A stretch of DNA of 64,000 nucleotides from Sphingomonadaceae bacterium (GTDB lineage Bacteria > Pseudomonadota > Alphaproteobacteria > Sphingomonadales > Sphingomonadaceae): the NCBI GenBank assembly GCA_947453945.1, contig CANGJB010000003.1, forward strand, positions 1 through 64,000. The letters are read 5' to 3'. Positions 46,533 to 54,216 of the stretch are shown piece after piece. The position numbers and the translations under genes were made by a program. The notes under the pieces were generated by a model. The model searched no databases and was not told where the DNA came from. It was given only the letters and a program-made list of their open reading frames with translations. Position 1 is the first letter of the stretch. Each line of letters opens with the position of its first letter.

Positions 46533-47750
46533 ATGGCCAGCAATTCGACCGATCTGCAATCCCCTATTACCCTCACTCCGCCCGATCCGGTGCCGGTGGT
46601 CGCGCCCACGCAGGCGGCCGGCCTCGTGCCGGTGGCCGATGATACCAAGTCCAAGCTCGAGGCGCGGGCCGAGGCTTTTGTGGCGGATCTGGTCGCGCAG
46701 GATGCGGCGAGCCCGGAATTCGGCAAGCGCGTCGATCAGCTTTCCAACATGGGCCGCAAGGAAATCGTGGCGGCCTCTGGCATGTCGAACCGGTTTCTGG
46801 ATCGGCCGGTGCGCGCGATGGACAAGGACGGCGGCGTCGGTGCCGATCTCGCCGCGCTGCGCCGCACGGTGGAAGAGCTCGATCCCGGCCGGCAGGGCAA
46901 GCTTTCCGGCCCGCGCAAGATCCTCGGCATCATTCCCTTCGGCAACAAGCTGAAGACCTATTTCGATAGCTACCAGTCCTCGCAAGGCCACATCAAGGCG
47001 ATCCTCGACCGCCTCGCCTCGGGCAAGGACGAGCTTCTGATGGACAACGCCGCGATCGATGTGGAGCGCGGCAAGCTCTGGGAAGCGATGGGCAACCTGG
47101 AGCAGATGACCCACATCTCCAAGGTGCTCGATCAGAAGCTGGAAGATGCCGCCGCCGATCTTGATCACACCGATCCCGCCAAGTCCAAGGCGATCCGCGA
47201 GACCGCGCTGTTCTACACCCGCCAGCGCACGCAGGACCTGCTGACGCAGATGGCCGTCACGGTGCAGGGCTATCTCGCGCTCGATCTGGTCAAGAAGAAC
47301 AACGTCGAACTGGTGAAGGGTGTGGACCGCGCCGGCACCACCACGGTCGCCGCGCTGCGCACCGCTGTCACTGTCGCGCAGGCGATGACCAACCAGCGCC
47401 TCGTGCTCTCGCAGATCACCGCGCTCAACACCACGACCGCGAACATCATCGATTCGACCGGCAAGCTGCTGCGCGAACAGACCGGCAAGATCCACGAGAT
47501 GGCGGCCTCCAGCACGATCCCGCTGGAAACGCTGCAGCGCGCCTTCCAGAACATCTATGAGACGATGGACACCATCGACACCTTCAAGCTGAAAGCGCTC
47601 GATGCGATGAAGCAGACGGTCGATACGCTCTCGGGCGAGGTCGAGAAGTCGAAGGGCTATATCGCGCGGGCCGAGGGCCAGGCAGCAAGTGCTTCCGGGG
47701 CCAAGCTTGCAGGAGACGCCACCTCCCCGCTCCTGAGCCTTGAGGGCTGA
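46533..47750 (+). CDS. TelA-family toxic anion resistance protein
   Basis: The 405 residues fit the TelA (tellurite resistance, pfam05816) family: helical throughout, with QLSNMGRKEIVAASGMSNRF, AALRRTVEELDPGR, GPRKILGIIPFGNKLKTYFD, SYQSSQGHIKAILDRLASGK, and VTVAQAMTNQRLVLSQITAL, then the phosphate-rich C-terminal TIPLETLQRAFQNIYETMDT. It is soluble and coiled-coil rich. Members are linked to tellurite or cell-envelope stress, but the mechanism is unknown. ATG 46533 is chosen (GTG 46518 is also in frame). It is the first of three closely spaced genes. Confidence 0.88.
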   Translation: MASNSTDLQSPITLTPPDPVPVVAPTQAAGLVPVADDTKSKLEARAEAFVADLVAQDAASPEFGKRVDQLSNMGRKEIVAASGMSNRFLDRPVRAMDKDGGVGADLAALRRTVEELDPGRQGKLSGPRKILGIIPFGNKLKTYFDSYQSSQGHIKAILDRLASGKDELLMDNAAIDVERGKLWEAMGNLEQMTHISKVLDQKLEDAAADLDHTDPAKSKAIRETALFYTRQRTQDLLTQMAVTVQGYLALDLVKKNNVELVKGVDRAGTTTVAALRTAVTVAQAMTNQRLVLSQITALNTTTANIIDSTGKLLREQTGKIHEMAASSTIPLETLQRAFQNIYETMDTIDTFKLKALDAMKQTVDTLSGEVEKSKGYIARAEGQAASASGAKLAGDATSPLLSLEG

Positions 47751-47757
47751 CCCTCAG

Positions 47758-48528
47758 ATGGCAGAGACCGCGAGCGAGAGCAGCCGAATCCTTGCCGAAG
47801 CACGCTCCAGCCTGCAGCGCCAGCAGGCGGGCGGGCGCCGTGTTGGCGTGCGTTCGATCGGGCGGCGCTCGGCGGAATTGAAGCGCCTGCACATGCTGCG
47901 CAAAGCCGCGCGCATGGCGTTTGCGGCGATGGCGATTCTGTTTGCCGCGCTGGTGACCGGGCTGGTGATCGACGGGATCGGCTTTACCGGCATTGTCGTC
48001 ACGTTCCTCGCCGTGATTGCGGCCATGGGCGCGTTTGCCGCGTTCCCCCGGCTCAAGGTGCCTGATCTTGCCGCGCTGAACCGGGGCGACACCCGCTCGA
48101 TGGTCGCCCGCACCGAACTGTGGCTCGAAGCGCAGCGGCCCGCGCTTCCCGCGCCCGCGGTGAACCTGATCGATCAGATCGGTGTGCAGCTCGATGGCCT
48201 CGGCCTGCAGCTCGAAGGCGTCGATCCGGCAGAGCCTGCCGTTGCCGAAGTGCGCAAGCTGGTGGGTGAACACTTGCCCGGCATGGTCGAAAGCTATCGC
48301 CGCATTCCCGCAAACCTCAGGCGTGAACAGCGCGACGGGCGCAATGCCGATCAGCAGCTCACTGATGGCCTCGGCAAGATCAGCCAGGAAATCGATGCGG
48401 TGACGCGCCAGCTCGCGGCCGGCGATCTCGATGCCCTCGCGGTGCGCGGGCGGTTTCTCGATTACAAATACGGCGATGGTCTTGAGCAGGTGCCGCCGCA
48501 GCTCGCCGCGCCAAAGGCCAATCCCTGA
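47758..48528 (+). CDS. XpaC-family membrane protein
   Basis: The 256 residues match XpaC (5-bromo-4-chloroindolyl phosphate hydrolysis protein) in layout: basic N-terminus, one or two membrane segments (AARMAFAAMAILFAALVTGL, GIVVTFLAVIAAMGAFAAFP) and a helical C-terminal domain (LIDQIGVQLDGLGLQLEGVD, LVGEHLPGMVESYRRIPANL, KISQEIDAVTRQLAAGDLDA). XpaC and TelA genes are paired in many bacteria, as here (7-nt gap). XpaC itself is of uncertain function despite its name. The stop overlaps the next start by 1 nt. Confidence 0.82.
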   Translation: MAETASESSRILAEARSSLQRQQAGGRRVGVRSIGRRSAELKRLHMLRKAARMAFAAMAILFAALVTGLVIDGIGFTGIVVTFLAVIAAMGAFAAFPRLKVPDLAALNRGDTRSMVARTELWLEAQRPALPAPAVNLIDQIGVQLDGLGLQLEGVDPAEPAVAEVRKLVGEHLPGMVESYRRIPANLRREQRDGRNADQQLTDGLGKISQEIDAVTRQLAAGDLDALAVRGRFLDYKYGDGLEQVPPQLAAPKANP

Positions 48529-48833
48529 TGCGCGTCTCGATCCCGCACACGCTGGGCAAGGATGAAGTCCGCCGCCGGATGCACGCGCGGCTGGGCGATG
48601 CCGAGGACAAGGCGAAGGGGCTGCTCGGCAGCCTCGCCTCGCTCGAAACCGAATGGACCGGCGATGACACGCTTGCCATCACGGTCAACGCCATGGGTTA
48701 TTCCATCCCCTGCACCGCCGCGATCAACGAGACCGCGCTCGATTTTGATGTCACAATTCCGCCCGGCGTGGGCTTTGCGCGCGGCATGATCGAGAGCGCC
48801 ATCCGCGAGAAGGGCGAACGCCTGCTGGGATAG
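48528..48833 (+). CDS. Polyhydroxyalkanoate-granule-associated family protein
   Basis: The 101 residues match the PHA_gran_rgn family (putative polyhydroxyalkanoic acid system protein): VSIPHTLGKDEVRRRMHARL at the N-terminus, LASLETEWTGDDTLAITVNA in the middle, and DFDVTIPPGVGFARGMIES at the end. Relatives occur in PHA-making species, but this window has no PHA synthase, so a PHA role is not demonstrated here. It shares an operon with the TelA- and XpaC-type genes (stop/start overlap). Confidence 0.8.
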   Translation: MRVSIPHTLGKDEVRRRMHARLGDAEDKAKGLLGSLASLETEWTGDDTLAITVNAMGYSIPCTAAINETALDFDVTIPPGVGFARGMIESAIREKGERLLG

Positions 48834-48866
48834 TGCTTCCCCTTGGCTGGGGGAGCGCTGTAGCGG

Positions 48867-49253
48867 CTAGGCTGAAATAGCCCTCGACGACGCCAAGCGC
48901 ACTTCCATCATGGTGATGAGCGCATCGAGTGAGCCGAGGCTGTCGAGGGTTGGCGCATCGATCAGAACCTCGATCTCCCCGCCGCGTTCGCGCAGCACCG
49001 CTGGCAGCGCCACATGTTTGTGCGGCGTATCGTCCTTGTGCTGAAACACGGCATGCATGGGCAGCGCCCGCAGCCACTTGCGCCACTTGGGGTCCATCCG
49101 CAGCGACCCATAGGTGATGGCGCATAAGCTGCAGGGATATGTCGAAGGCGACAGGGTCTTGTGCAGCGAATCGAGCGCCATCTGCACCAGACCGCCGTCG
49201 GCGTTGTAGATGAAGATCAGGCGGTCTGGTGACGAGGGCGCAGGGACGCTCAC
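48867..49253 (-). CDS. Conserved-looking hypothetical protein with a CxxC
   Basis: The 128 residues start at GTG 49253 and overlap the end of the fatty-acyl-AMP ligase gene by 4 nt (GTGA), so they are co-translated. The centre is IYNADGGLVQMALDSLHKTL followed by SPSTYPCSLCAITYG, with an isolated CxxC that could bind metal or act as a redox pair; FQHKDDTPHKHVALPAVL follows. There is no signal peptide. I do not know a function. Its coupling to the ligase suggests a joint task. Confidence 0.7.
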   Translation of the reverse strand: MSVPAPSSPDRLIFIYNADGGLVQMALDSLHKTLSPSTYPCSLCAITYGSLRMDPKWRKWLRALPMHAVFQHKDDTPHKHVALPAVLRERGGEIEVLIDAPTLDSLGSLDALITMMEVRLASSRAISA

Positions 49254-51010
49254 GCCGCCAGGCTATACGGCTCGATCTCGCCCGAAAGGTACTGCTTCTT
49301 CGCCTTGGCGCGGCTCAGCTTGCCAGAGCTGGTGCGCGGCAGGGTGCGCGGCGGCACGAGCTCTACCACGCAGTTCATGCCGGTGATCGCGCGCACCTTG
49401 TCGCGGATCGCATCGCGCAGCTTCACGCGCTCTTCAGGGTCTGAAACGCGGCAATGGACCAGCACCGCCGGAGTTTCCTCGCCGCTTTCGGTCTCCACCG
49501 AAAAGGCAGCGATATCGCCCTGGTGGAAGCCAGGCAGTTGCTCCACGGCCCATTCGATATCCTGAGGCCAGTGGTTCTTGCCGTTGATGATGATCATGTC
49601 CTTCGCCCGGCCGACGATGAACAGGTAGCCCTCTTCGTTGAGGTAGCCCATGTCGCCGGTATCGAGCCAGCCACCGACCATGCAGGCCTCGGTCGCTTCC
49701 GGATCACGGAAATAGGAGTGCATGACCGAGGAGCCGCGGCACCATACTTTGCCGATATGGTGGTGCGCGAGGCTCTCGCCCTGCTCACCGCGCACGGCCA
49801 CTTCCATCCCGCGCACCGGCACGCCGCAATTGACAATGGCGCGGTAGCGCGCCGGGCGTGAGAGATCGCGCGGGGCGCCCGAAAGGCGCTCTTCCTCGAC
49901 CAGCTCGACCCGGATGCCCTCGCCCGGCGGCATGACGGTGACCGCCAGCGTCGCTTCGGCCAAGCCGTAGCTGGGCAGAAAGGCGCTCGCCTTGAAGCCG
50001 GCATCGGCAAAGGCGTTGACGAAGCTCTGCATCACGTCGGGCCGGATCATGTCCGCGCCGTTGCCCGCAATCCGCCAGCGGGAAAGGTCAAAGCGTTCGG
50101 TCACGTTGCTCTGGCTGGAGATGCGGCGCGCGCAGATGTCGTACCCGAAGGTCGGCGAATAGGACATCGAGGTGCCCTTGTTGCGGCTGATGAGATCGAG
50201 CCACGCCAGCGGGCGGCGGGCGAAATCTTCGGTCTTGAGGTAATCGGCAGAAACCTGGTTGGCGATGAGCGAAAGGAAGCAGCCGACGAGGCCCATGTCG
50301 TGATACCACGGCAGCCAGCTGATCGCCCGGTCGCCCGGCTGGAATTCCATGCCGTGCGAATGGCCGGAAAGGTTCGCCATCAGCGCGCGGTGGGTGACCG
50401 CGACACCGTGCGGGAACCGGGTCGAGCCGCTCGAGTACTGGAGGTAGGAAATCGCATCCGGATCGGGCGTCGGCAGCGCCACATCGGCCGGCTCTGCGGC
50501 TGCGGCGAATTCCAGCCAAGTCAGGCCCTTGCAGCCGCAGCGTTCGGCAGCCGCCGCGCAGATCGCGGCGATCTCGTCCGGATAGAGCAGCATCGTCGGA
50601 TCGGAGCTGGTGATCTGCACCGCCAGCTGATCGATATAGTTTTCCTTGCCGCCGAAGCTGGTGGGCAGCGGCAGCGGCACCGGCCACGCGCCGGCATACA
50701 TCGCGCCGCAGAAAAGCGCGGCGAAATCGGCGCCGGTTTCGGCGATCAGGGCAATGCGGTCGCCAGCCTTCACGCCCATCGCGATCAGCCGGCGCGCGGC
50801 GATCAGCGCATCGGTGCGCAGCTCGGCATAAGGATAGACGCGTGAGAGTGTGCCGCGCGCATCGTGAAAATTCAGGCCGCACGGTCCCTCGGCGGCGAAA
50901 TCCAGCGCCTCGCAGAACGTGGTGAAATCGGCGAAACGCCGGGGACGCCCATCATCGTTGGGCGTGGGGACCAGAGCGGCCGAGCGGGCGGCGGCGTCCA
51001 GGACAGTCAT
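49250..51010 (-). CDS. Fatty-acyl-AMP ligase (AMP-binding family)
   Basis: The 586 residues show the adenylating-enzyme motifs: DAISYLQYSSGSTRFPHGVA (P-loop), ISWLPWYHDMGLVGCFLSLI (typical of fatty-acyl-AMP ligases), SAFLPSYGLAEATLAVTV, GGWLDTGDMGYLNEEGYLFI, VGRAKDMIIINGKNHWPQDI and TSSGKLSRAKAKKQYL (catalytic Lys). It activates a fatty acid as acyl-AMP, then usually passes it to an acyl-carrier protein. No polyketide synthase or carrier protein gene is adjacent, so the acceptor is unknown. It is coupled to the downstream CxxC protein gene. It is divergent from recX. Confidence 0.9.
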   Translation of the reverse strand: MTVLDAAARSAALVPTPNDDGRPRRFADFTTFCEALDFAAEGPCGLNFHDARGTLSRVYPYAELRTDALIAARRLIAMGVKAGDRIALIAETGADFAALFCGAMYAGAWPVPLPLPTSFGGKENYIDQLAVQITSSDPTMLLYPDEIAAICAAAAERCGCKGLTWLEFAAAAEPADVALPTPDPDAISYLQYSSGSTRFPHGVAVTHRALMANLSGHSHGMEFQPGDRAISWLPWYHDMGLVGCFLSLIANQVSADYLKTEDFARRPLAWLDLISRNKGTSMSYSPTFGYDICARRISSQSNVTERFDLSRWRIAGNGADMIRPDVMQSFVNAFADAGFKASAFLPSYGLAEATLAVTVMPPGEGIRVELVEEERLSGAPRDLSRPARYRAIVNCGVPVRGMEVAVRGEQGESLAHHHIGKVWCRGSSVMHSYFRDPEATEACMVGGWLDTGDMGYLNEEGYLFIVGRAKDMIIINGKNHWPQDIEWAVEQLPGFHQGDIAAFSVETESGEETPAVLVHCRVSDPEERVKLRDAIRDKVRAITGMNCVVELVPPRTLPRTSSGKLSRAKAKKQYLSGEIEPYSLAA

Positions 51011-51127
51011 GCGTTACCCCGTTTATGGTTCTGGGTTGAATGCGATAGGGGCCCAAACGGGCTGTCATGCCCCCGCAGAAAACTGCGAGATGTTCCCATT
51101 TACGCGGGACTGTGGCACGAATGTGGC

Positions 51128-51724
51128 ATGTCGTTTACCAGTTCCGGACGTGCGCCGGGCCGATCCGGCGGGGCACGGCAAAAGGCCCCGCCTCCGCCGC
51201 TTGATGGCGCGGCGCTTGATGCGCTGGCGCTGTCCTATGTCGCGCGGTTTGCCGCGAGTTCCGGAAAGCTGGCAGACTATCTGAAGCGCAAGCTGCGCGA
51301 ACGCGGCTGGGATGGCGATGCCGCGCCCGATGTCTCCGCGCTGGTCGAACGGATGGCAGCGCGCGGCTATGTCGATGATGCCGCCTATGCCGCGGCAAAG
51401 GGCGATGGCCTCAGGCGGCGCGGCTATGGCGCAAGGCGGATCGAAAGCGCGCTGGACCATGCCGGGATTGCCGCCCCCTTGCGCGCGGCGGCGCGCGGCA
51501 ACGAGACGGAGCGGCGCCACGCCGTGCTCGCTTTCGCACGGCGCAAGCGGTTCTGGCCCTATTCAGCCGCGCCCTGCCATGATCCTGCGCTGCGCCGCAA
51601 ACAGATGGCGGCATACCTTCGTGCCGGGCACGGGCTTGACCATGTGCGCCGGGTGATGGATGCGACGGATCTGCACCAATTGGAAGAATGGGCTGATGAA
51701 CATGCCGAAGACGCTGTGGAATAG
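51128..51724 (+). CDS. recX: RecX-family regulator of RecA
   Basis: The 198 residues contain the RecX helical repeats: DALALSYVARFAASSGKLAD, YLKRKLRERGWDGD, VSALVERMAARGYVDDAAYA, GLRRRGYGARRIESALDHAG, and a C-terminal repeat (MAAYLRAGHGLDHVRRVMDA). RecX binds RecA filaments and inhibits them. The start at ATG 51128 gives a family-like length. It precedes the DUF192 gene with a 29-nt overlap. No LexA box with the GTTC-N7-GTTC spacing was found directly upstream. Confidence 0.85.
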   Translation: MSFTSSGRAPGRSGGARQKAPPPPLDGAALDALALSYVARFAASSGKLADYLKRKLRERGWDGDAAPDVSALVERMAARGYVDDAAYAAAKGDGLRRRGYGARRIESALDHAGIAAPLRAAARGNETERRHAVLAFARRKRFWPYSAAPCHDPALRRKQMAAYLRAGHGLDHVRRVMDATDLHQLEEWADEHAEDAVE

Positions 51725-52217
51725 AGCCGCCAGCCTTGCCCTGCTGATTGCCGCGGTCGGCTGCTCTCCGCTCGCCGCAGGCTCCACCAGCGCAGCCGGC
51801 GCCGCTGCAACCGCCTCGGCTGCGCAGCTCGCCGTTCACCCGGTTTCGGGGCTCACCGTGGTGCCGCTCACAGTCACCACCGCCAGCGGGGCCTATGCCT
51901 TCAAGGTCGAGGTCGCTGCGACGCCGGGCGAGCAGGAGCGCGGCCTCATGTTCCGCCAGGTGATGGGCGCCGATGAAGGGATGATCTTCCCGATGAACCC
52001 GCCGCGCCCCGCTGCCTTCTGGATGAAGAACACGGTGATCCCGCTCGATATCATTTTTATCGGTGCGGATCACAAGGTGCTCAACGTGGCCGCCAATGCG
52101 GTGCCCTATGATCTCTCGCCGCTCCCTTCGGACGGCGCTGCGGCCGGCGTGCTGGAACTGATTGGCGGGCGCGCGGCGCAGATCGGCCTGAAGCCGGGCG
52201 ATACGGTGAATTGGTAG
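51696..52217 (+). CDS. DUF192 family protein, probable lipoprotein
   Basis: The 173 residues from ATG 51696 (ATG 51702 also possible) start with a signal sequence (NRAASLALLIAAVGC) that ends in a weak lipobox. The DUF192 core follows: YAFKVEVAATPGEQERGLMF, FRQVMGADEGMIFPMNPPRP, AAFWMKNTVIPLDIIFIGAD and VLELIGGRAAQIGLKPGDTV. The family is widespread and small, of unknown function. It starts inside recX. Confidence 0.88.
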   Translation: MNMPKTLWNRAASLALLIAAVGCSPLAAGSTSAAGAAATASAAQLAVHPVSGLTVVPLTVTTASGAYAFKVEVAATPGEQERGLMFRQVMGADEGMIFPMNPPRPAAFWMKNTVIPLDIIFIGADHKVLNVAANAVPYDLSPLPSDGAAAGVLELIGGRAAQIGLKPGDTVNW

Positions 52218-52266
52218 CCAATCCCTGCTTGCCGAAACCGCCTGCGAGCGGCTAAGCGCGCTTCCC

Positions 52267-52680
52267 ATGAGCTTTCTTGGCAAGATCTTCACCTGGTGGG
52301 ACGGAGCCACCTTCGGCACCATGCTCGATAGCGCCCGCAATGGCCAGAAAGTCGGCCATGATGCGCAGGGCAACACCTATTTCCGGTCGCGGCGGCCCTA
52401 TCCCAAGGGTCATCCCTTTGCCGGGCGTGAGCGGCGCTGGGTGATCTACAACGGTTCGAACGATGCCAGCCGCGTGCCCGCCGAATGGCACGGCTGGCTC
52501 CACGGCAACTTCGATGGCGTCCCTGAAAGCAACCTGCCGCCCGCGCGCATCTGGGAGGTGGAGTTCACCCCGAACGCGACGGGTACGTCCGCAGCCTATC
52601 GCCCCCAAGGCGCGCTGGAGCGCGGCGGCAAGCGGGCGGCTGCCACGGGTGACTACGAAGCCTGGTCGCCCGAGGGCTGA
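52267..52680 (+). CDS. NDUFA12-family protein (complex I assembly/accessory subunit)
   Basis: The 137 residues match the alphaproteobacterial homologue of the mitochondrial complex I subunit NDUFA12 (B17.2): KIFTWWDGATFGTMLDSARN, NTYFRSRRPYPKGHPFAGRE, RRWVIYNGSNDASRVPAEWH and GWLHGNFDGVPESNLP. It is soluble and attaches to NADH:quinone oxidoreductase. Its presence supports alphaproteobacterial origin. The next gene starts with a 1-nt overlap. Confidence 0.94.
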   Translation: MSFLGKIFTWWDGATFGTMLDSARNGQKVGHDAQGNTYFRSRRPYPKGHPFAGRERRWVIYNGSNDASRVPAEWHGWLHGNFDGVPESNLPPARIWEVEFTPNATGTSAAYRPQGALERGGKRAAATGDYEAWSPEG

Positions 52681-53294
52681 TGCGCCGCTTCGCACCGCTG
52701 ATGCTGGCACCGCCGCTCCTGGCGCTGTGCGCATGCGGCGGCAACAAGAACGCCGAAGCCCCGCCGCCGAGCGAGGCGACGCAGGCCGCAGGCGTCTCTG
52801 CCGGCCCTTCGGGCGGCGTGGTGGAAAGCGAGTTCGGCACGCCGGTCAAGGACCGGGTGGCAACGCTCGGCTTCCTCAACAAGCGCAACAACATCACCCA
52901 GATCATCCAGCTTAGAAGCGGTGAGGCGCGCCGCATCGGCAACGCCATCGTCAAGCTCGCCACGTGCGAGCGCACCGCGCCGTGGGAAGATCCGCCAGAG
53001 ACCGGCGCCTTCGTCCAGCTCTTCGTGGAGGAGCGGGCCACCACCAAGGACAAGCTCGCGTGGCACAAGGTGTTCTCGGGCTGGCTGTTCCGCAATGCCC
53101 CCGCGATCAACGTGGTCGAGCACCCGGTCTATGACGTGTGGATCAAGGACTGCGCGATGAAGTTCCCCGGCGAGGAGGACAGCCCCGCCGCCGCCGCATC
53201 CACCAGCAGCGCGGCAAAGCCGGCCGGCACCCCGCCCGCCGCAGCGCCTGCGCCGGGGCCCGCTGCCCCCGCAGCCGATTCGCCGCCTGAGTGA
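52680..53294 (+). CDS. DUF2155 family exported protein
   Basis: The 204 residues begin with a signal peptide (MRRFAPLMLAPPLLALCACG), which ends in a lipobox-like LCAC. The DUF2155 core is LNKRNNITQIIQLRSGEARR, IVKLATCERTAPWEDPPETG, VQLFVEERATTKDKLAWHKV and YDVWIKDCAMKF. The last 50 residues are an Ala/Pro-rich tail, encoded by DNA that is also read on the other strand as the end of aat. Family function unknown; usually located near aat in this group. Confidence 0.9.
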   Translation: MRRFAPLMLAPPLLALCACGGNKNAEAPPPSEATQAAGVSAGPSGGVVESEFGTPVKDRVATLGFLNKRNNITQIIQLRSGEARRIGNAIVKLATCERTAPWEDPPETGAFVQLFVEERATTKDKLAWHKVFSGWLFRNAPAINVVEHPVYDVWIKDCAMKFPGEEDSPAAAASTSSAAKPAGTPPAAAPAPGPAAPAADSPPE

Positions 53295-53923
53295 GAAGGC
53301 GCGTGAGGGTCTGAATGCGGGGCCAATGCGGCCTGCAGCAGATCAAGATAGCGCGCCTGCGGGATTTCCACTGCACCCAATGAGGCGAGGTGCGGCGTGG
53401 TGAACTGGCAATCGAGCAGCTGCGCTCCCGATCGCCGCAGCGCCGCGACCAGCCAGGCCAACGCGACCTTGGATGCATCGCTGGCGCGGCTGAACATGCT
53501 CTCCCCGCAAAATACCCGGCCAAAGCCCACGCCGTAAAGCCCGCCGACAAGCACTTCGGTTCCGCCGGGGCCATCCTGCCAGGTCTCGATCGAATGGGCA
53601 TGGCCCTGCCGATGCAGCTCGCGGTAGCTTTCGGCGATCCGGTGGCTGATCCAGCTGTCTTCCGCGTCGATCCGCGGGGCCGCGCAGGCATCGATCACCG
53701 CATCGAACGCCTCGTTGCAGGTCACGCGCAGGCGCCCCCGGCGCAGCGTCCGCGCCAGGCTGTGCGAGAGGTGGAACCCGTCCAGCGGCAGGATCGCGCG
53801 CATCTTCGGCTCGACCCAATAGACTTCCGGATCGTCGCGGCTGTCCGACATCGGGAATATGCCCGCGCGATAGGCCTGGAGCAGAAGGTCCGGCGGGATG
53901 ATGGGGGTATCGTGTCGGGACAT
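53129..53923 (-). CDS. aat: Leucyl/phenylalanyl-tRNA--protein transferase
   Basis: The enzyme adds Leu or Phe from aminoacyl-tRNA to N-terminal Arg/Lys of proteins and marks them for ClpAP (N-degron pathway). The first 190 of 264 residues are the whole domain: LLLQAYRAGIFPMSDSRDDP, VYWVEPKMRAILPLDGFHLS, EDSWISHRIAESYRELHRQG, HAHSIETWQDGPGGTEVLVG, GLYGVGFGRVFCGESMFSRA and SKVALAWLVAALRRSGAQLL. A C-terminal tail of about 60 residues is Ala/Gly/Pro-rich and is antisense to the DUF2155 tail (166 bp overlap); normal Aat ends near QARYLDLLQAAL. Whether the tail matters is unknown. Confidence 0.93.
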   Translation of the reverse strand: MSRHDTPIIPPDLLLQAYRAGIFPMSDSRDDPEVYWVEPKMRAILPLDGFHLSHSLARTLRRGRLRVTCNEAFDAVIDACAAPRIDAEDSWISHRIAESYRELHRQGHAHSIETWQDGPGGTEVLVGGLYGVGFGRVFCGESMFSRASDASKVALAWLVAALRRSGAQLLDCQFTTPHLASLGAVEIPQARYLDLLQAALAPHSDPHAPSHSGGESAAGAAGPGAGAAAGGVPAGFAALLVDAAAAGLSSSPGNFIAQSLIHTS

Positions 53924-53992
53924 CTTTGGCAGAATGTTCTTTCCCTTGGTTGCGCTGGCCGCGTCAACCCACTAAGGGCGCTTCACCGGCAC

Positions 53993-54068
53993 AGGAGTGT
54001 AGCTCAGCTGGTAGAGCATCGGTCTCCAAAACCGAGGGCCGGGGGTTCGAATCCCTCCACTCCTGCCA
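53993..54068 (+). tRNA. tRNA-Trp (anticodon CCA)
   Basis: The cloverleaf closes: acceptor stem AGGAGTG / CACTCCT, D arm around AGCTCAGCTGGTAGAGC, anticodon stem CGGT/ACCG with the loop CTCCAAA (anticodon CCA at 54026-54028), and T arm GGGGGTTCGAATCCC. The CCA end is encoded. It stands upstream of secE-nusG, separated from them by the alcohol dehydrogenase gene. Confidence 0.97.
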
Positions 54069-54216
54069 CGTCCCGCTAGCGGGGCCTTCTCCACTTATCA
54101 TCGCTGGGCCACTCCCCTATTGGGGCAGCTTTCCCATTTTCGAGAGTTTGTGCCCGGCCCCGCCGGCTGCAAGGTACGCCTTACCGCGCGCTTCCTCCTG
54201 CCGAAAGCTCTCCGCC

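Noticed and set aside
51011..51127. A LexA box before recX
   Set aside because: GTT-like half-sites are present but none with the GTTC-N7-GTTC spacing.
53993..54068. tRNA-Trp as an integration site for an island
   Set aside because: No second copy of its 3' end was found in the window and no integrase gene is near.
53390..54079. Plus-strand frame of 229 aa over aat and tRNA-Trp
   Set aside because: Antisense to aat and running through a tRNA gene; no start signal.
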